Shown here: positions 1-8,689 of the stretch, piece after piece | Layout of the letters: the number at the start of each line of letters is the position of its first letter | Numbering within the stretch: position 1 is the first letter of the stretch | Source of the DNA: Robinsoniella sp. | GTDB lineage: Bacteria; Bacillota; Clostridia; Lachnospirales; Lachnospiraceae | NCBI GenBank assembly: GCA_022788205.1 | Contig: JALEVQ010000077.1 | Span: 1 to 64,000 of the forward strand | DNA length: 64,000 nucleotides | Reading direction: 5' to 3' | Program-made: the position numbers and the translations under genes | The notes under the pieces: generated by a model | What the model saw: only the letters and a program-made list of their open reading frames with translations | The model's database searches: none | Told to the model about the DNA's origin: nothing

Positions 1-58
1 TTACTTCGTATTTCTTTTGTTCATCCATTGATAATTCAACCTTTCTGATAATAGTCAC
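1..58 (-). CDS. Transposase, first codons only (ISNCY-like), cut by window edge
   Basis: Only the first 19 codons lie in the window, read leftwards from about position 58. The visible peptide contains KVELSMDEQKKYEV, which from memory resembles the N-terminus of ISNCY-type transposases common in Lachnospiraceae; no domain can be checked in so short a piece. The start is unclear. A GTG at 58 directly abuts a GGTGGAG ribosome site, in-frame ATT/ATC codons sit at better spacing behind GGAGGTGA, and the first ATG is at 28. The terminal-looking repeats at 93-167 support an IS assignment. Confidence 0.45.
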   Translation of the reverse strand, partial: MTIIRKVELSMDEQKKYEV

Positions 59-168
59 CTCCACCTATTGATGGAAGTATTATACCTCATTGGGACATTT
101 TCATTTGTGGTATATTAGGACATTATCAAAAATGGTTCATATTGGAGAGAGATTGTATGGAATGTCCA
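59..168. repeat. Probable insertion-sequence end with GGACATT repeats
   Basis: Between the transposase start and the folC promoter the heptamer GGACATT occurs at 93-99 and 118-124 in direct orientation, and inverted as AATGTCC at 161-167. The two direct copies extend into a looser shared pattern, GGACATTwTCAwwwrTGG. Spaced short repeats next to a transposase start are what transposase-binding sites in IS ends look like. The exact outer boundary and any target duplication cannot be fixed from one side. Confidence 0.4.
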
Positions 169-169
169 C

Positions 170-198
170 TTTACAAAAACAGGGCAGTGTACTATAAT
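170..198 (+). promoter_or_regulatory. Sigma-A promoter of the folate operon
   Basis: TTTACA at 170-175 and TATAAT at 193-198 are separated by 17 bp. This is the only good promoter upstream of folC, and it begins within a few bases of the outermost IS-like repeat. Confidence 0.65.
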
Positions 199-207
199 AA
201 ATAGTCA

Positions 208-297
208 ATGGAACAAAAGATACAGCCGCTTCGAATCACCAGAAAAAATGGGATTTCTATAGAAGATGACGCCGAAAAAGTAACAGGAGCGCTGTAA
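208..297 (+). other. 29-codon ORF in the folC leader, function unknown
   Basis: An ATG at 208 opens a 29-codon frame (begins MEQKIQPLRITRKNG, ends VTGAL) ending at TAA 295-297. It lies about 10 bp after the promoter -10 box and has no clear ribosome binding site. It could be a leader peptide, a remnant of a gene truncated by the neighbouring IS, or chance. I do not recognise it. Confidence 0.2.
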
Positions 298-327
298 AAA
301 GATTTTGTGGAAAGTGAAAATAGGAAG

Positions 328-1617
328 ATGGATTATCAAGAAGCGAGAGTTTATTTAGAAAATGTGACTAAATACGGAAGTGTACTTGGCTTGGAAAATA
401 TGAAAGAGCTTTTAGACAGACTTTCAAATCCGCAGGATGAATTGAAATTTATACATATCGCAGGGACAAATGGAAAAGGTTCCGTGCTCGCATACGTATC
501 GACGGTTTTGGCGGAAGCTGGATATCGTGTTGGCAGGTATATTTCACCGACATTGTTTTCCTACCGTGAGCGTATTCAAGTGAACGGGGAGTATATAGAG
601 AGAGAAGCCCTGGCGAGGTGGGTGACACAGATCAAGACAGTCATCGATCAGATGACAGGGGAAGGAAAAGCGCATCCTACGGTTTTTGAGATTGAGACAG
701 CTCTTTCTTTTTTATATTTTAAAGAAAAAAAATGTGATTTTGTAGTCCTTGAGACAGGGATGGGCGGAACGCTTGATGCCACAAATGTGGTGAAGACAAC
801 GGTGGCGGAGATCATCGTCTCGATCAGTCTGGATCATCTGGGGGTACTTGGCAATAACCTGCGTGAGATTGCCCAGAATAAGGCAGGCATCATCAAGCCA
901 GAAACGGTCGTGATCACTGCAAAACAGGAGCAAGAAGCGATGGAAGTGTTGGAAGATACGTGCCGTGAGAAAAAGTGCAGGCTGTATGTGGCGGACGATC
1001 GCGAGGTAAAGGAAATCCATTACGGCTATGAAAGACAGTCGTTTGATTACAAGCAGTACAAAAATCTTGAGATTTCTCTTGCAGGCAGTTATCAGATCAC
1101 AAATGCTGTGATTGCGGTGGAGGCACTCGACCAGATCAGAGAGCTTGGCTACTCGATTCCTGAGAAGGCACTCAGAGAAGGTCTGAAGAAGACAACGTGG
1201 AAAGGAAGATTCACCATACTGCGAAAAAAACCGATTTTTGTGATCGACGGGGCACACAATCGCGATGCGGCGCGGGTTTTGAGACAGTCGATCGATTTGT
1301 ATTTCGCTGACAAAAAGATTTTTTACATCATGGGAATGTTTAAAGATAAAGAGTATGAAGAGGTATTGAGACAGACGGCGGACAGGGCAGAGCATATTTT
1401 TACGATTGAGACACCGGACAATGTGCGTGCACTTCCCGCAGAAGCGCTGGCAGAGGCAGCAAGAAAATATAATGAAAAAGTAGAACCTGCGGGCACGATA
1501 GAGGAAGCTGTGGAGCGAACGCTTGCGATGACAGGAAAGGACGACGTGGTTATCGCTTTTGGATCCTTGTCTTTTTTGGGACAGCTGACGAAAGCGGTCG
1601 AGGGCGGTAAGGAGTGA
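328..1617 (+). CDS. folC: Folylpolyglutamate / dihydrofolate synthase
   Basis: Mur-ligase-type ATPase that adds glutamate to (dihydro)folate, giving the retained cytoplasmic form of the cofactor. The P-loop [10 protein letters not shown] lies near residue 50, followed by the family pattern [12 protein letters not shown] and a typical ligase core ([12 protein letters not shown] near residue 140, DGAHN near 310). Length, about 429 residues, is normal. The GTG at 307 would also be in frame, but neither start has an ideal Shine-Dalgarno; the ATG at 328 matches where family members begin ([18 protein letters not shown]). First gene of the folate operon; its stop overlaps the folE start region. Confidence 0.93.
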   Translation: MDYQEARVYLENVTKYGSVLGLENMKELLDRLSNPQDELKFIHIAGTNGKGSVLAYVSTVLAEAGYRVGRYISPTLFSYRERIQVNGEYIEREALARWVTQIKTVIDQMTGEGKAHPTVFEIETALSFLYFKEKKCDFVVLETGMGGTLDATNVVKTTVAEIIVSISLDHLGVLGNNLREIAQNKAGIIKPETVVITAKQEQEAMEVLEDTCREKKCRLYVADDREVKEIHYGYERQSFDYKQYKNLEISLAGSYQITNAVIAVEALDQIRELGYSIPEKALREGLKKTTWKGRFTILRKKPIFVIDGAHNRDAARVLRQSIDLYFADKKIFYIMGMFKDKEYEEVLRQTADRAEHIFTIETPDNVRALPAEALAEAARKYNEKVEPAGTIEEAVERTLAMTGKDDVVIAFGSLSFLGQLTKAVEGGKE

Positions 1618-1622
1618 AGAGA

Positions 1623-2177
1623 ATGATAGATCAGGAAAAAATTAAAGCAGGAGTAAGATTATTGTTGGAAGGAATGGGAGAAGATGTCAGCCGTGAAGGA
1701 CTGATTGAGACCCCAGATCGAATTGCACGCATGTACAATGAGATTTTCGGAGGAATGAGCGAAGATCCCGGACAGCATCTGAGCAAGCGGTTTCATGTCG
1801 ATAACAATGAGATGGTTCTGGAGAAGGATATCACGTTCTATTCGATGTGCGAACACCACATGCTGCCGTTTTACGGCAAAGCACACATCGCCTACATTCC
1901 GGATGGAACGGTCGTGGGATTGAGCAAGATCGCCAGAACCGTGGAGGTATTTGCCAGAAGACTTCAGCTTCAGGAGCAGCTGACCGCTCAGATTGCGGAT
2001 GCTTTTATGGAGTATCTGAATCCGCATGGCGTGATGGTGATGATTGAGGCGGAGCATATGTGTATGACGATGCGCGGAATCAAGAAACCGGGTTCCAAGA
2101 CGGTGACGACAGTGACAAGGGGTGCATTCACAGATGATATTGCACTGCAGAATAAATTTTTCCAGATGGTGAGATAG
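1623..2177 (+). CDS. folE: GTP cyclohydrolase I
   Basis: Converts GTP to 7,8-dihydroneopterin triphosphate, the first committed step of folate synthesis. The 184-residue protein has the family signatures [20 protein letters not shown] (zinc and active-site Cys/His) and [16 protein letters not shown], so it is the classical zinc type IA enzyme. The ATG at 1623 is preferred over the overlapping GTG at 1614 because AAGGAG at 1608-1613 is correctly placed only for the ATG. It is separated from folC by five bases and from the HD gene by one, indicating one transcript. Confidence 0.96.
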   Translation: MIDQEKIKAGVRLLLEGMGEDVSREGLIETPDRIARMYNEIFGGMSEDPGQHLSKRFHVDNNEMVLEKDITFYSMCEHHMLPFYGKAHIAYIPDGTVVGLSKIARTVEVFARRLQLQEQLTAQIADAFMEYLNPHGVMVMIEAEHMCMTMRGIKKPGSKTVTTVTRGAFTDDIALQNKFFQMVR

Positions 2178-2178
2178 A

Positions 2179-2661
2179 ATGGACAGAATCAATCAGATCT
2201 TAAATGACAGGCAGTATCAGGAGTTTTTAAACGAGATTGCTCTGTGCGAGAAGGAGCGTATTTTCTGCCGCCATAATATGGCACATTTTCTCGATGTGGC
2301 GAGACTGGCATGGATTTTTAATCTGGAAGAGCATATGGGATTGGAGAGAGAGCGGATCTATGCGGCCGCTCTTCTTCACGATATAGGAAGGCATTTACAG
2401 TATCAGGAAGGTATTCCCCATGAAACTGCGAGTGCAAAGCTCGCAGAGCCGATTTTGGAGCGGTGCGGATTTTCAGGGGAGGAAAAAAAAGAGATCTTGC
2501 AGGCGATTTCCGACCACAGGACAAAAGAAATCGCAGGTCAAGCGTCACTTTCTGGAATTTTATACCGTGCGGACAAGATGTCGAGAAGCTGTTTTGGTTG
2601 TCAGGCAGAGTCTCAGTGTGATTGGAGCGCGGAAAAAAAGAATATGATGCTGCGAAGATAA
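2179..2661 (+). CDS. HD-domain phosphohydrolase in the folate operon
   Basis: A 160-residue HD-superfamily protein with the metal-binding set visible in order: H32/H36, H67-D68 (LLHDIG), H81 (PHETAS) and a late Asp in RADKMSR near residue 131. A C-terminal cysteine-rich segment (SCFGCQAESQCDW) follows. HD proteins of this kind are metal-dependent phosphohydrolases; the substrate is not known. It starts one base after folE and is followed by folP. Since dephosphorylation of dihydroneopterin triphosphate has no other candidate gene here, that step is a plausible job, but this is inference from position only. Confidence 0.75.
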   Translation: MDRINQILNDRQYQEFLNEIALCEKERIFCRHNMAHFLDVARLAWIFNLEEHMGLERERIYAAALLHDIGRHLQYQEGIPHETASAKLAEPILERCGFSGEEKKEILQAISDHRTKEIAGQASLSGILYRADKMSRSCFGCQAESQCDWSAEKKNMMLRR

Positions 2662-2797
2662 AAAGGAAACATTGTCAGGCAGAGAAGGTTTCGTTTCTCT
2701 GTGGAGAGATGAATACGATAGACTGGTGTGCCGGCAGCGGTGCAGGAAGGTTTGGAAAGGAGAATGTGCATTTCCAACTGTGCAGACAGAGAGGAAA

Positions 2798-3625
2798 ATG
2801 CGCTTGTTAAAATTTATGAAGATTGGAAACAGAGTGTTTGACACAGAAAATCATACTTATATTATGGGAATTTTGAATGTGACACCGGATTCCTTCTCGG
2901 ACGGAGGAAAGTGGAACAATAAGGATGCAGCTTTAAGGCACACAGAGGAGATGATCAAAGAAGGTGCTGATCTGATCGATATCGGAGGGGAATCGACAAG
3001 ACCAGGATACACCATGCTCTCGGATGAGGAAGAGATGGAGCGCGTTCTGCCGATGATTGAGATGGTGAAGTCAAATTTTGATATCCCGATTTCGGTGGAT
3101 ACATACAAGTCAGCGGTCGCAGAGGCGGCAGTGAAGGTGGGTGCTGATCTGGTCAATGACATTTGGGGCTTGAAGTATGACAGAAAGATTGCGGATGTGA
3201 TCGCAAAAAGCGGTGTAACATGCTGTCTGATGCACAACCGCACGGAAGCAAATTATCAGAATTTTGTCGAGGATATGTTAAATGATCTGCGCGAGACGGT
3301 CGCGATCGCAAAGGAGGCAGGGATCGACGATGACAAGATCATGCTTGATCCGGGTGTTGGCTTTGGAAAGACATATGAGAATAACCTGGAGGCGATCAAC
3401 CACTTAGAGAGAATGCATGAGCTGTCCTACCCGATTCTGCTTGGAACTTCGAGAAAATCGGTGATCGGTCTGACTTTGAATCTGCCGTCGACTGAGAGAG
3501 TGGAGGGAACGGTGGCGACAACGGTTCTCGGCGTGGTGAAGAGAGCGGCATTTGTGCGTGTTCATGACGTAAAGGAAAACAAGAGAGCCATCCTGATGAC
3601 AGAGGCGATTTTGGGCAGAAGATAG
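2798..3625 (+). CDS. folP: Dihydropteroate synthase
   Basis: Condenses 6-hydroxymethyl-dihydropterin diphosphate with p-aminobenzoate; the sulfonamide target. Signatures: MGILNVTPDSFSDGG near the N-terminus, DIGGESTRPGY, VNDIWG, LDPGVGFGKT and LGTSRKSVIG, in the right order over about 275 residues. The open frame runs back to 2672, but that upstream stretch does not resemble the family. ATG 2798 (after GAGAGG) or ATG 2816 are the likely starts. About 135 bp separate it from the HD gene, the widest gap in the operon. Confidence 0.95.
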   Translation: MRLLKFMKIGNRVFDTENHTYIMGILNVTPDSFSDGGKWNNKDAALRHTEEMIKEGADLIDIGGESTRPGYTMLSDEEEMERVLPMIEMVKSNFDIPISVDTYKSAVAEAAVKVGADLVNDIWGLKYDRKIADVIAKSGVTCCLMHNRTEANYQNFVEDMLNDLRETVAIAKEAGIDDDKIMLDPGVGFGKTYENNLEAINHLERMHELSYPILLGTSRKSVIGLTLNLPSTERVEGTVATTVLGVVKRAAFVRVHDVKENKRAILMTEAILGRR

Positions 3626-3640
3626 GAAAGGCGGGATGGA

Positions 3641-4459
3641 ATGGATAAGATAAAGGTCAAAGATTTGGAAGTGTTTGCCAGACATGGCGCGTTTCCGGAA
3701 GAAAATGTGCTTGGTCAGAAGTTTCTGGTCTCCGTGACGATGTATATGGACACGCGGGAAGCAGGAATGACAGATAACCTGACGAAATCAATCCATTACG
3801 GTGAAGTGAGTCATTTTATCAAAAAGTTTATGGAAGAAAATGTGTTTAAACTGATTGAGACGGTCGCTGAGAAACTGGCGAGAGAGCTTTTGATTGCGTT
3901 TCCTCTGATGGAAAAGCTGGATCTGGAGATCAAAAAGCCGTGGGCACCGATCGGACTTCCGCTAGAGATGGTATCTGTCGAGATTTCAAGGGGATGGCAT
4001 CTGGCTTATCTGGGCATGGGTTCCAGCCTGGGGGATAAAAAGCAATATTTAGATGGCGCGGTGCGGGCACTGCAAGAAACCGAGGGATGTGAGGTTTTAA
4101 AAGTTGCCGATTATCTGGCGACAGAGCCTTACGGCGGAGCAGCGAAGGAAGAGTTTTTGAATAGCTGTATGGTGCTTCGGACACTGTTCACACCGAGAGA
4201 ACTTTTGGAGCGCCTTCATGAAATTGAGCAGGAGGCAAACAGAGAGCGACTGGTTCACTGGGGAGACCGGACGCTGGATCTTGATATTTTAATGTATGAT
4301 GATCTTGTGATGGACAGCGCAGAGCTGACGATCCCCCATGTGGAGATGCATCTGCGCAGCTTTGTGTTAGATCCACTTTCCCAGATTGCGCCATACAAAA
4401 AACATCCTGTCTTGCAGAAGACAGTCATGCAGTTAAGGAGTGAATTGGAAAATGATTGA
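3641..4459 (+). CDS. folB-folK: Bifunctional dihydroneopterin aldolase / HPPK
   Basis: Fusion of two consecutive folate enzymes. Residues 1-118 are dihydroneopterin aldolase (KVKDLEVFARHGAFPEE, then the C-terminal EISR). Residues 122-272 are 6-hydroxymethyl-7,8-dihydropterin pyrophosphokinase (AYLGMGSSLGDKKQYL, then the signature WGDRTLDLDILMYDD with its Mg-binding aspartates, then IPHVEMHLRSFVL). Together they turn dihydroneopterin into the diphosphate used by FolP. The gene follows folP by 15 bp and its stop overlaps the pheA start, suggesting translational coupling. Both halves look intact. Confidence 0.95.
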   Translation: MDKIKVKDLEVFARHGAFPEENVLGQKFLVSVTMYMDTREAGMTDNLTKSIHYGEVSHFIKKFMEENVFKLIETVAEKLARELLIAFPLMEKLDLEIKKPWAPIGLPLEMVSVEISRGWHLAYLGMGSSLGDKKQYLDGAVRALQETEGCEVLKVADYLATEPYGGAAKEEFLNSCMVLRTLFTPRELLERLHEIEQEANRERLVHWGDRTLDLDILMYDDLVMDSAELTIPHVEMHLRSFVLDPLSQIAPYKKHPVLQKTVMQLRSELEND

Positions 4460-5582
4460 GTTAGGTGAACTGCGAAAAGAAATCGACGAGATTGACAGAG
4501 AGATAGTGGAGCTGTTTGAGAAGAGGATGAAGATCTGCGGCGAAGTGGCGGAATTTAAGATCGAGACAGGCAAAAAAGTGTTTGACAAAGAGAGGGAGAA
4601 ATCAAAAATCAAGACTTTGACAGAGCTTGCGCACAGCGATTTTAACCGCCACGGTGTCGAGGAGCTGTTTCAGCAGATCATGGCGATGAGCAGAAAGCTG
4701 CAGTATCAGCTGCTTGCAAAGAATGGTGTGATCGGTCGGCTCCCGTTTATCGCAGTCAAAGATGTGGACAGAGAGAAAGTGCGCGTTGTCTTTCAGGGAG
4801 TGGAAGGCGCATACAGCGAAGCAGCGATGCGCCAGTATTTCAGCGAGAATATCACTTCCTTCCATGTCGAAAAATGGAGGGATGCGATGGAGTCGATACA
4901 GGAAGGTGCAGCGGATTACGCGGTGCTTCCCATTGAAAATTCTTCCGCTGGGATTGTGGCAGATGTGTACGATCTTCTGATGGAATATGACAATTATATT
5001 GTCGGTGAGCAGGTGATTCGCTGTGAACATGCGCTGCTCGGTGTGGAAGGGACAAAGCTTGACGAGATCAAGACGGTATATTCGCATCCGCAGGCACTCA
5101 GCCAGTGCAGCAAATTTCTGGATGAACACCGCGAATGGCAGCAGGTTCCGCTGGCAAACACGGCGGTCGCAGTCAAAAAAGTGGTCGAAGAACAAGACAA
5201 GACACAGGTGGCAATCGGAAGTCTGTTTGCCGCAGAATGTTTCCACGCTGCGGTTTTGAAGGAGCACATTTACTATAATGAGGCGAACTCGACAAGATTT
5301 ATCATTGTGTCGAACCAGAGAGTATTTCGCGAGGATGCCAAGAAGATCAGCATCTGTTTTGAGCTGCCTCACACAAGTGGATCACTTTACAACATGCTGT
5401 CCCACTTTATCTACAACAATCTGAATATGAGCCGCATTGAGTCGAGACCGATTCCGGGAAAAAACTGGGAGTATCGCTTTTTTGTTGATTTTGAGGGAAA
5501 TTTAGCGGACAGCGGGGTGAAGAATGCACTGCGCGGCATCAGGGAAGAGGCAAACTATTTTAAAATTTTAGGGAATTACTAG
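4452..5582 (+). CDS. pheA: Chorismate mutase / prephenate dehydratase (P-protein)
   Basis: Makes phenylpyruvate from chorismate. N-terminal AroQ chorismate mutase (about residues 4-85, LRKEIDEIDREIVELFEKRM), then prephenate dehydratase (about 105-285; GVEGAYSEAAM, PIENSSAGIV, NSTRFIIVS with the catalytic Thr) and a C-terminal ACT domain for phenylalanine feedback (about 295-370, with ESRP). Start ATG 4452 overlaps the folBK stop and lies 11 bases after AAGGAG; GTG 4440 is an alternative. It shares the folate transcript, and chorismate is also the source of p-aminobenzoate. Confidence 0.93.
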   Translation: MIELGELRKEIDEIDREIVELFEKRMKICGEVAEFKIETGKKVFDKEREKSKIKTLTELAHSDFNRHGVEELFQQIMAMSRKLQYQLLAKNGVIGRLPFIAVKDVDREKVRVVFQGVEGAYSEAAMRQYFSENITSFHVEKWRDAMESIQEGAADYAVLPIENSSAGIVADVYDLLMEYDNYIVGEQVIRCEHALLGVEGTKLDEIKTVYSHPQALSQCSKFLDEHREWQQVPLANTAVAVKKVVEEQDKTQVAIGSLFAAECFHAAVLKEHIYYNEANSTRFIIVSNQRVFREDAKKISICFELPHTSGSLYNMLSHFIYNNLNMSRIESRPIPGKNWEYRFFVDFEGNLADSGVKNALRGIREEANYFKILGNY

Positions 5583-5596
5583 AGAGGACAAAAACA

Positions 5597-6889
5597 ATGA
5601 CAAGAATATCAGAACTTGTGATTTATCGACATTTTGAACACGAAGAGATCTTAAATGACATGACATGGATTATGGACCATTATCAGAATGAGACAGAGGA
5701 TCGTGAAAAAGTCAGAACCTTGTTTTTTTCCTGTATACATGGACTGATTGATCTTGCCGTCTCTTATGGATTTGAACATAACCTGTGGCACAATTATCTG
5801 ACTTTTCTGCTGGTGAATAACGAGAATGCCTACAGCAAATCATGTGAGATTGTAGGAGCGGTGCAGGGAAGTATCAATAACCTGGCACGCCATGACTTCG
5901 AGATTTTTAAGGAGCTGTATGACTACAATTTTTCCGATCTCTCGACAGCGCTTGGGACAGATTGCTTTCAGGTGATTGAAGATTACGAGAATGTGGATCA
6001 GAACAGTAAGCTGTTCAACAAGAGAATTCGCGACCGTATCTGTGATTTGAGCATACGGCTGAAGAATTCGAGAGATGTCGATGAGTTTATGACCGATATG
6101 ACATTGTTTTACCAGGATTTTGGCGTCGGCAAACTGGGACTTCACAAAGCGTTCCGCATTGTCCACAGGGAAGAGGGCGCTGAGATTGTGCCGATCACCA
6201 AGATCGCTCATGTGAATCTGGAAGATCTTGTCGGATATGAGATTGCGAAAAAGAAACTGATCGATAACACGGAGGCATTCGTGAAGGGAAAGAAGGCAAA
6301 CAACTGTCTTCTCTTCGGCGCAGCAGGTACCGGAAAATCTTCCAGTATCAAGGGAATTTTGAACCGCTATTATGACCAGGGACTTCGCATCATTGAGATT
6401 TACAAGCATCAATTCCAGGATCTGAACGATGTGATTGCCCAGATCAAAAATAGAAATTATAAATTTATCATCTATATGGATGATTTGTCATTTGAAGAAT
6501 TCGAGATCGAATATAAGTATCTGAAAGCAGTGATCGAAGGAGGTCTCGAGAAGAAACCGGACAATATTTTGATTTATGCGACGAGCAATCGCCGTCATCT
6601 GGTGCGCGAGAGCTTTAAAGACAAGGAGGAGCGCGATGAGGAAATTCATTCCTCCGACACCGTCCAGGAAAAGTTATCGCTCGTCTACCGATTCGGAGTG
6701 ACCATCTTTTTTGGATCACCGGATAAAAAAGAATTTCAGAATATTGTCAAGACGCTTGCTGACCGGTATCATGTGAATATGCCGGAGAATCAGCTCTATC
6801 TGGAGGCAAACAGATGGGAGTTAAATCATGGAGGACTTTCAGGCAGAACGGCACAGCAGTTTATTGATTATCTGCTCGGACAACAGTAG
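5597..6889 (+). CDS. DUF815-family AAA ATPase
   Basis: A 430-residue protein whose C-terminal half (from about 215) is an AAA-type ATPase: Walker A GAAGTGKSS near 240 and Walker B FIIYMDDLSFEE near 295. The N-terminal half is helical with no domain I recognise. The layout matches the DUF815 (YhhZ-like) family, whose function is unknown. It follows pheA by 14 bases, so it is probably on the same transcript, and a strong terminator follows at 6937. Nothing ties it biochemically to folate or phenylalanine. Confidence 0.8.
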   Translation: MTRISELVIYRHFEHEEILNDMTWIMDHYQNETEDREKVRTLFFSCIHGLIDLAVSYGFEHNLWHNYLTFLLVNNENAYSKSCEIVGAVQGSINNLARHDFEIFKELYDYNFSDLSTALGTDCFQVIEDYENVDQNSKLFNKRIRDRICDLSIRLKNSRDVDEFMTDMTLFYQDFGVGKLGLHKAFRIVHREEGAEIVPITKIAHVNLEDLVGYEIAKKKLIDNTEAFVKGKKANNCLLFGAAGTGKSSSIKGILNRYYDQGLRIIEIYKHQFQDLNDVIAQIKNRNYKFIIYMDDLSFEEFEIEYKYLKAVIEGGLEKKPDNILIYATSNRRHLVRESFKDKEERDEEIHSSDTVQEKLSLVYRFGVTIFFGSPDKKEFQNIVKTLADRYHVNMPENQLYLEANRWELNHGGLSGRTAQQFIDYLLGQQ

Positions 6890-6936
6890 AGAAGGCACCG
6901 CGCCCAAAAGGCGCAGAAAGACAGAGAGCATCGACA

Positions 6937-6994
6937 AAGAAGTCATAGAAGATGAAAGCAGGGATTGCTGAGATTCTGATATGGCTTCTTTTTT
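6937..6994 (+). terminator. Terminator after the folate/pheA/DUF815 operon
   Basis: An 11-bp stem (AAGAAGTCATA with TATGGCTTCTT, one G-U pair) encloses a loop of about 33 nt and is followed by a T run. Confidence 0.7.
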
Positions 6995-7131
6995 GCATGA
7001 GAAAACATATATATAATAAAAAAAGAAAGAAAAAAGAAGAATATTACAAAAAAATGTACAAAAACTCTAGTCTTTTTTTGCGTTTGATAGTAAAATATAA
7101 GTAATTATTTAGAAGCAGTGAGGTGAAGTTT

Positions 7132-8673
7132 ATGCAAATTATGACGTTTGCGGCGATTGATGTAGGCTCCTATGTGACAGAGATGAAGATTTATGAATTG
7201 TCCGCTCAATACGGGATGAAGGAGATTGATTGTATACAGAGTGCCCTGGAATTGGGAAAAGATTCTTTTACACGGAAAAAAATCGGTGTTGAGCTGATGG
7301 ATGAATTGTGCAAGGTCTTGAGTGATTTTAAGAGAATTATGAACGGCTACAAAGTAGATGCGTATCGTGCGTGCGCGACAAGTGCCATCAGAGAGGCAAA
7401 GAATAAGCTGATTATGCTTGATTATATTGAAAAGCATACAGGGATTCATCTGGAGGTACTTGGAAACTCAGAGCAGCGTTTCCTGGACTGCAAATCGATC
7501 GCGTCAAGTGAGAGTGAATTTAACCAGATTATTCAGGATGGAACGGCGATTGTGGATGTGGGCGGAGGAAGTGTCCAGATTTCACTGTTTGAGAATGGAA
7601 AGCTGATGACGACACAGAATATTCGAATCGGAAATCTTCGTGTCCGCGAAAAATTGTCCACGATAGAACAGACAGAGGAACATTTTGAGAAGATGGTAGA
7701 GGAGCTCATCAACAATGAGCTGGAGAGTTTTGAAAAGTTGTACTTAAAAGACAGAGAGATCAAAAATATTATCATCATCGGAGATTATCTTCTGGAGCTG
7801 ATGCAGAGAGAGTCGGACGGTGAACCGACGACGATGATCAAAAGAGAACAGTTTCAGAAGCGATATGAGGAGATTGTCAGCCAGAGCCAGGAAGAGGTGG
7901 CAGAAAAATATGATATCCCATCGGAGAGCAGTTCTCTGATTTTGCCTTCTCTTGTCATCTACAAGCGATTTATTGAGATATGCAATGCGCAGATGATCTG
8001 GATGCCGGGATTTAGTTTGAGTGACGGCATTGCGTATGATTATGCCGAGAAAAAGAAAATCATCAAAAATGGTCACAATTTTGATGATGATATCATCGCT
8101 GAGGCGAGAAATCTTGCCAAGCGCTATCAGTGTAATAAAGGGCATATCAAGACCATGGAAAATCTTGCCTTGGCGATTTTCGACAAGATGAAAAAAAATC
8201 ACGGTATGGGTAAGAGAGAACGCCTGCTCTTGAGAATCGCTGTCATTTTACACGGATGCGGAAAATATATTAGCCTGACAGAAGTCTCCGATTGCTCCTA
8301 CAGCATTATTATGGCGACAGAGATCATAGGGCTTTCTCACATGGAACGCGAGATGATCGCGAATGTAGTCAGATACAATACAAAAGAGTTTGAGTATTAT
8401 GATGTGATCACAGCCCATTCGGAGATGCACAAAGAAGAGTATTTGCTGATCACAAAATTGACTGCGATTTTGCGCGTGGCAAATGCACTTGACCGCAGCC
8501 ATCAGCAAAATTTTGAAAATGCAAAGTTTGCACTGAAGGATGACCGTCTTTTGATTACAGTGGAGACGCAGAAGGATATCACTCTGGAGAAGGCTTTGTT
8601 CGAGGAGAAGGCAGATTTCTTTGAGGAAGTCTTCAGTGTCCGCCCGGTAATCCGTCAGAAGAGACATTTTTAG
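7132..8673 (+). CDS. ppx: Exopolyphosphatase / Ppx-GppA phosphatase with HD domain
   Basis: ASKHA-fold phosphatase acting on polyphosphate or pppGpp. The N-terminal half shows AAIDVGS (first phosphate loop), CATSAIREA near residue 80 and IVDVGGGSVQIS near 140. The C-terminal part (about 305-510) is an HD-like helical domain of the kind found in longer Ppx proteins. Start ATG 7132 is chosen because GAGGTGA lies five bases upstream; GTG 7123 is also in frame. Sixteen bases separate it from ppk, so synthesis and breakdown of polyphosphate are co-transcribed. Confidence 0.88.
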   Translation: MQIMTFAAIDVGSYVTEMKIYELSAQYGMKEIDCIQSALELGKDSFTRKKIGVELMDELCKVLSDFKRIMNGYKVDAYRACATSAIREAKNKLIMLDYIEKHTGIHLEVLGNSEQRFLDCKSIASSESEFNQIIQDGTAIVDVGGGSVQISLFENGKLMTTQNIRIGNLRVREKLSTIEQTEEHFEKMVEELINNELESFEKLYLKDREIKNIIIIGDYLLELMQRESDGEPTTMIKREQFQKRYEEIVSQSQEEVAEKYDIPSESSSLILPSLVIYKRFIEICNAQMIWMPGFSLSDGIAYDYAEKKKIIKNGHNFDDDIIAEARNLAKRYQCNKGHIKTMENLALAIFDKMKKNHGMGKRERLLLRIAVILHGCGKYISLTEVSDCSYSIIMATEIIGLSHMEREMIANVVRYNTKEFEYYDVITAHSEMHKEEYLLITKLTAILRVANALDRSHQQNFENAKFALKDDRLLITVETQKDITLEKALFEEKADFFEEVFSVRPVIRQKRHF

Positions 8674-8689
8674 TCTAGGAGGAGAAAAA

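Noticed and set aside
4602..5372. Minus-strand ORF of 256 codons opposite pheA
   Set aside because: Antisense shadow of pheA.
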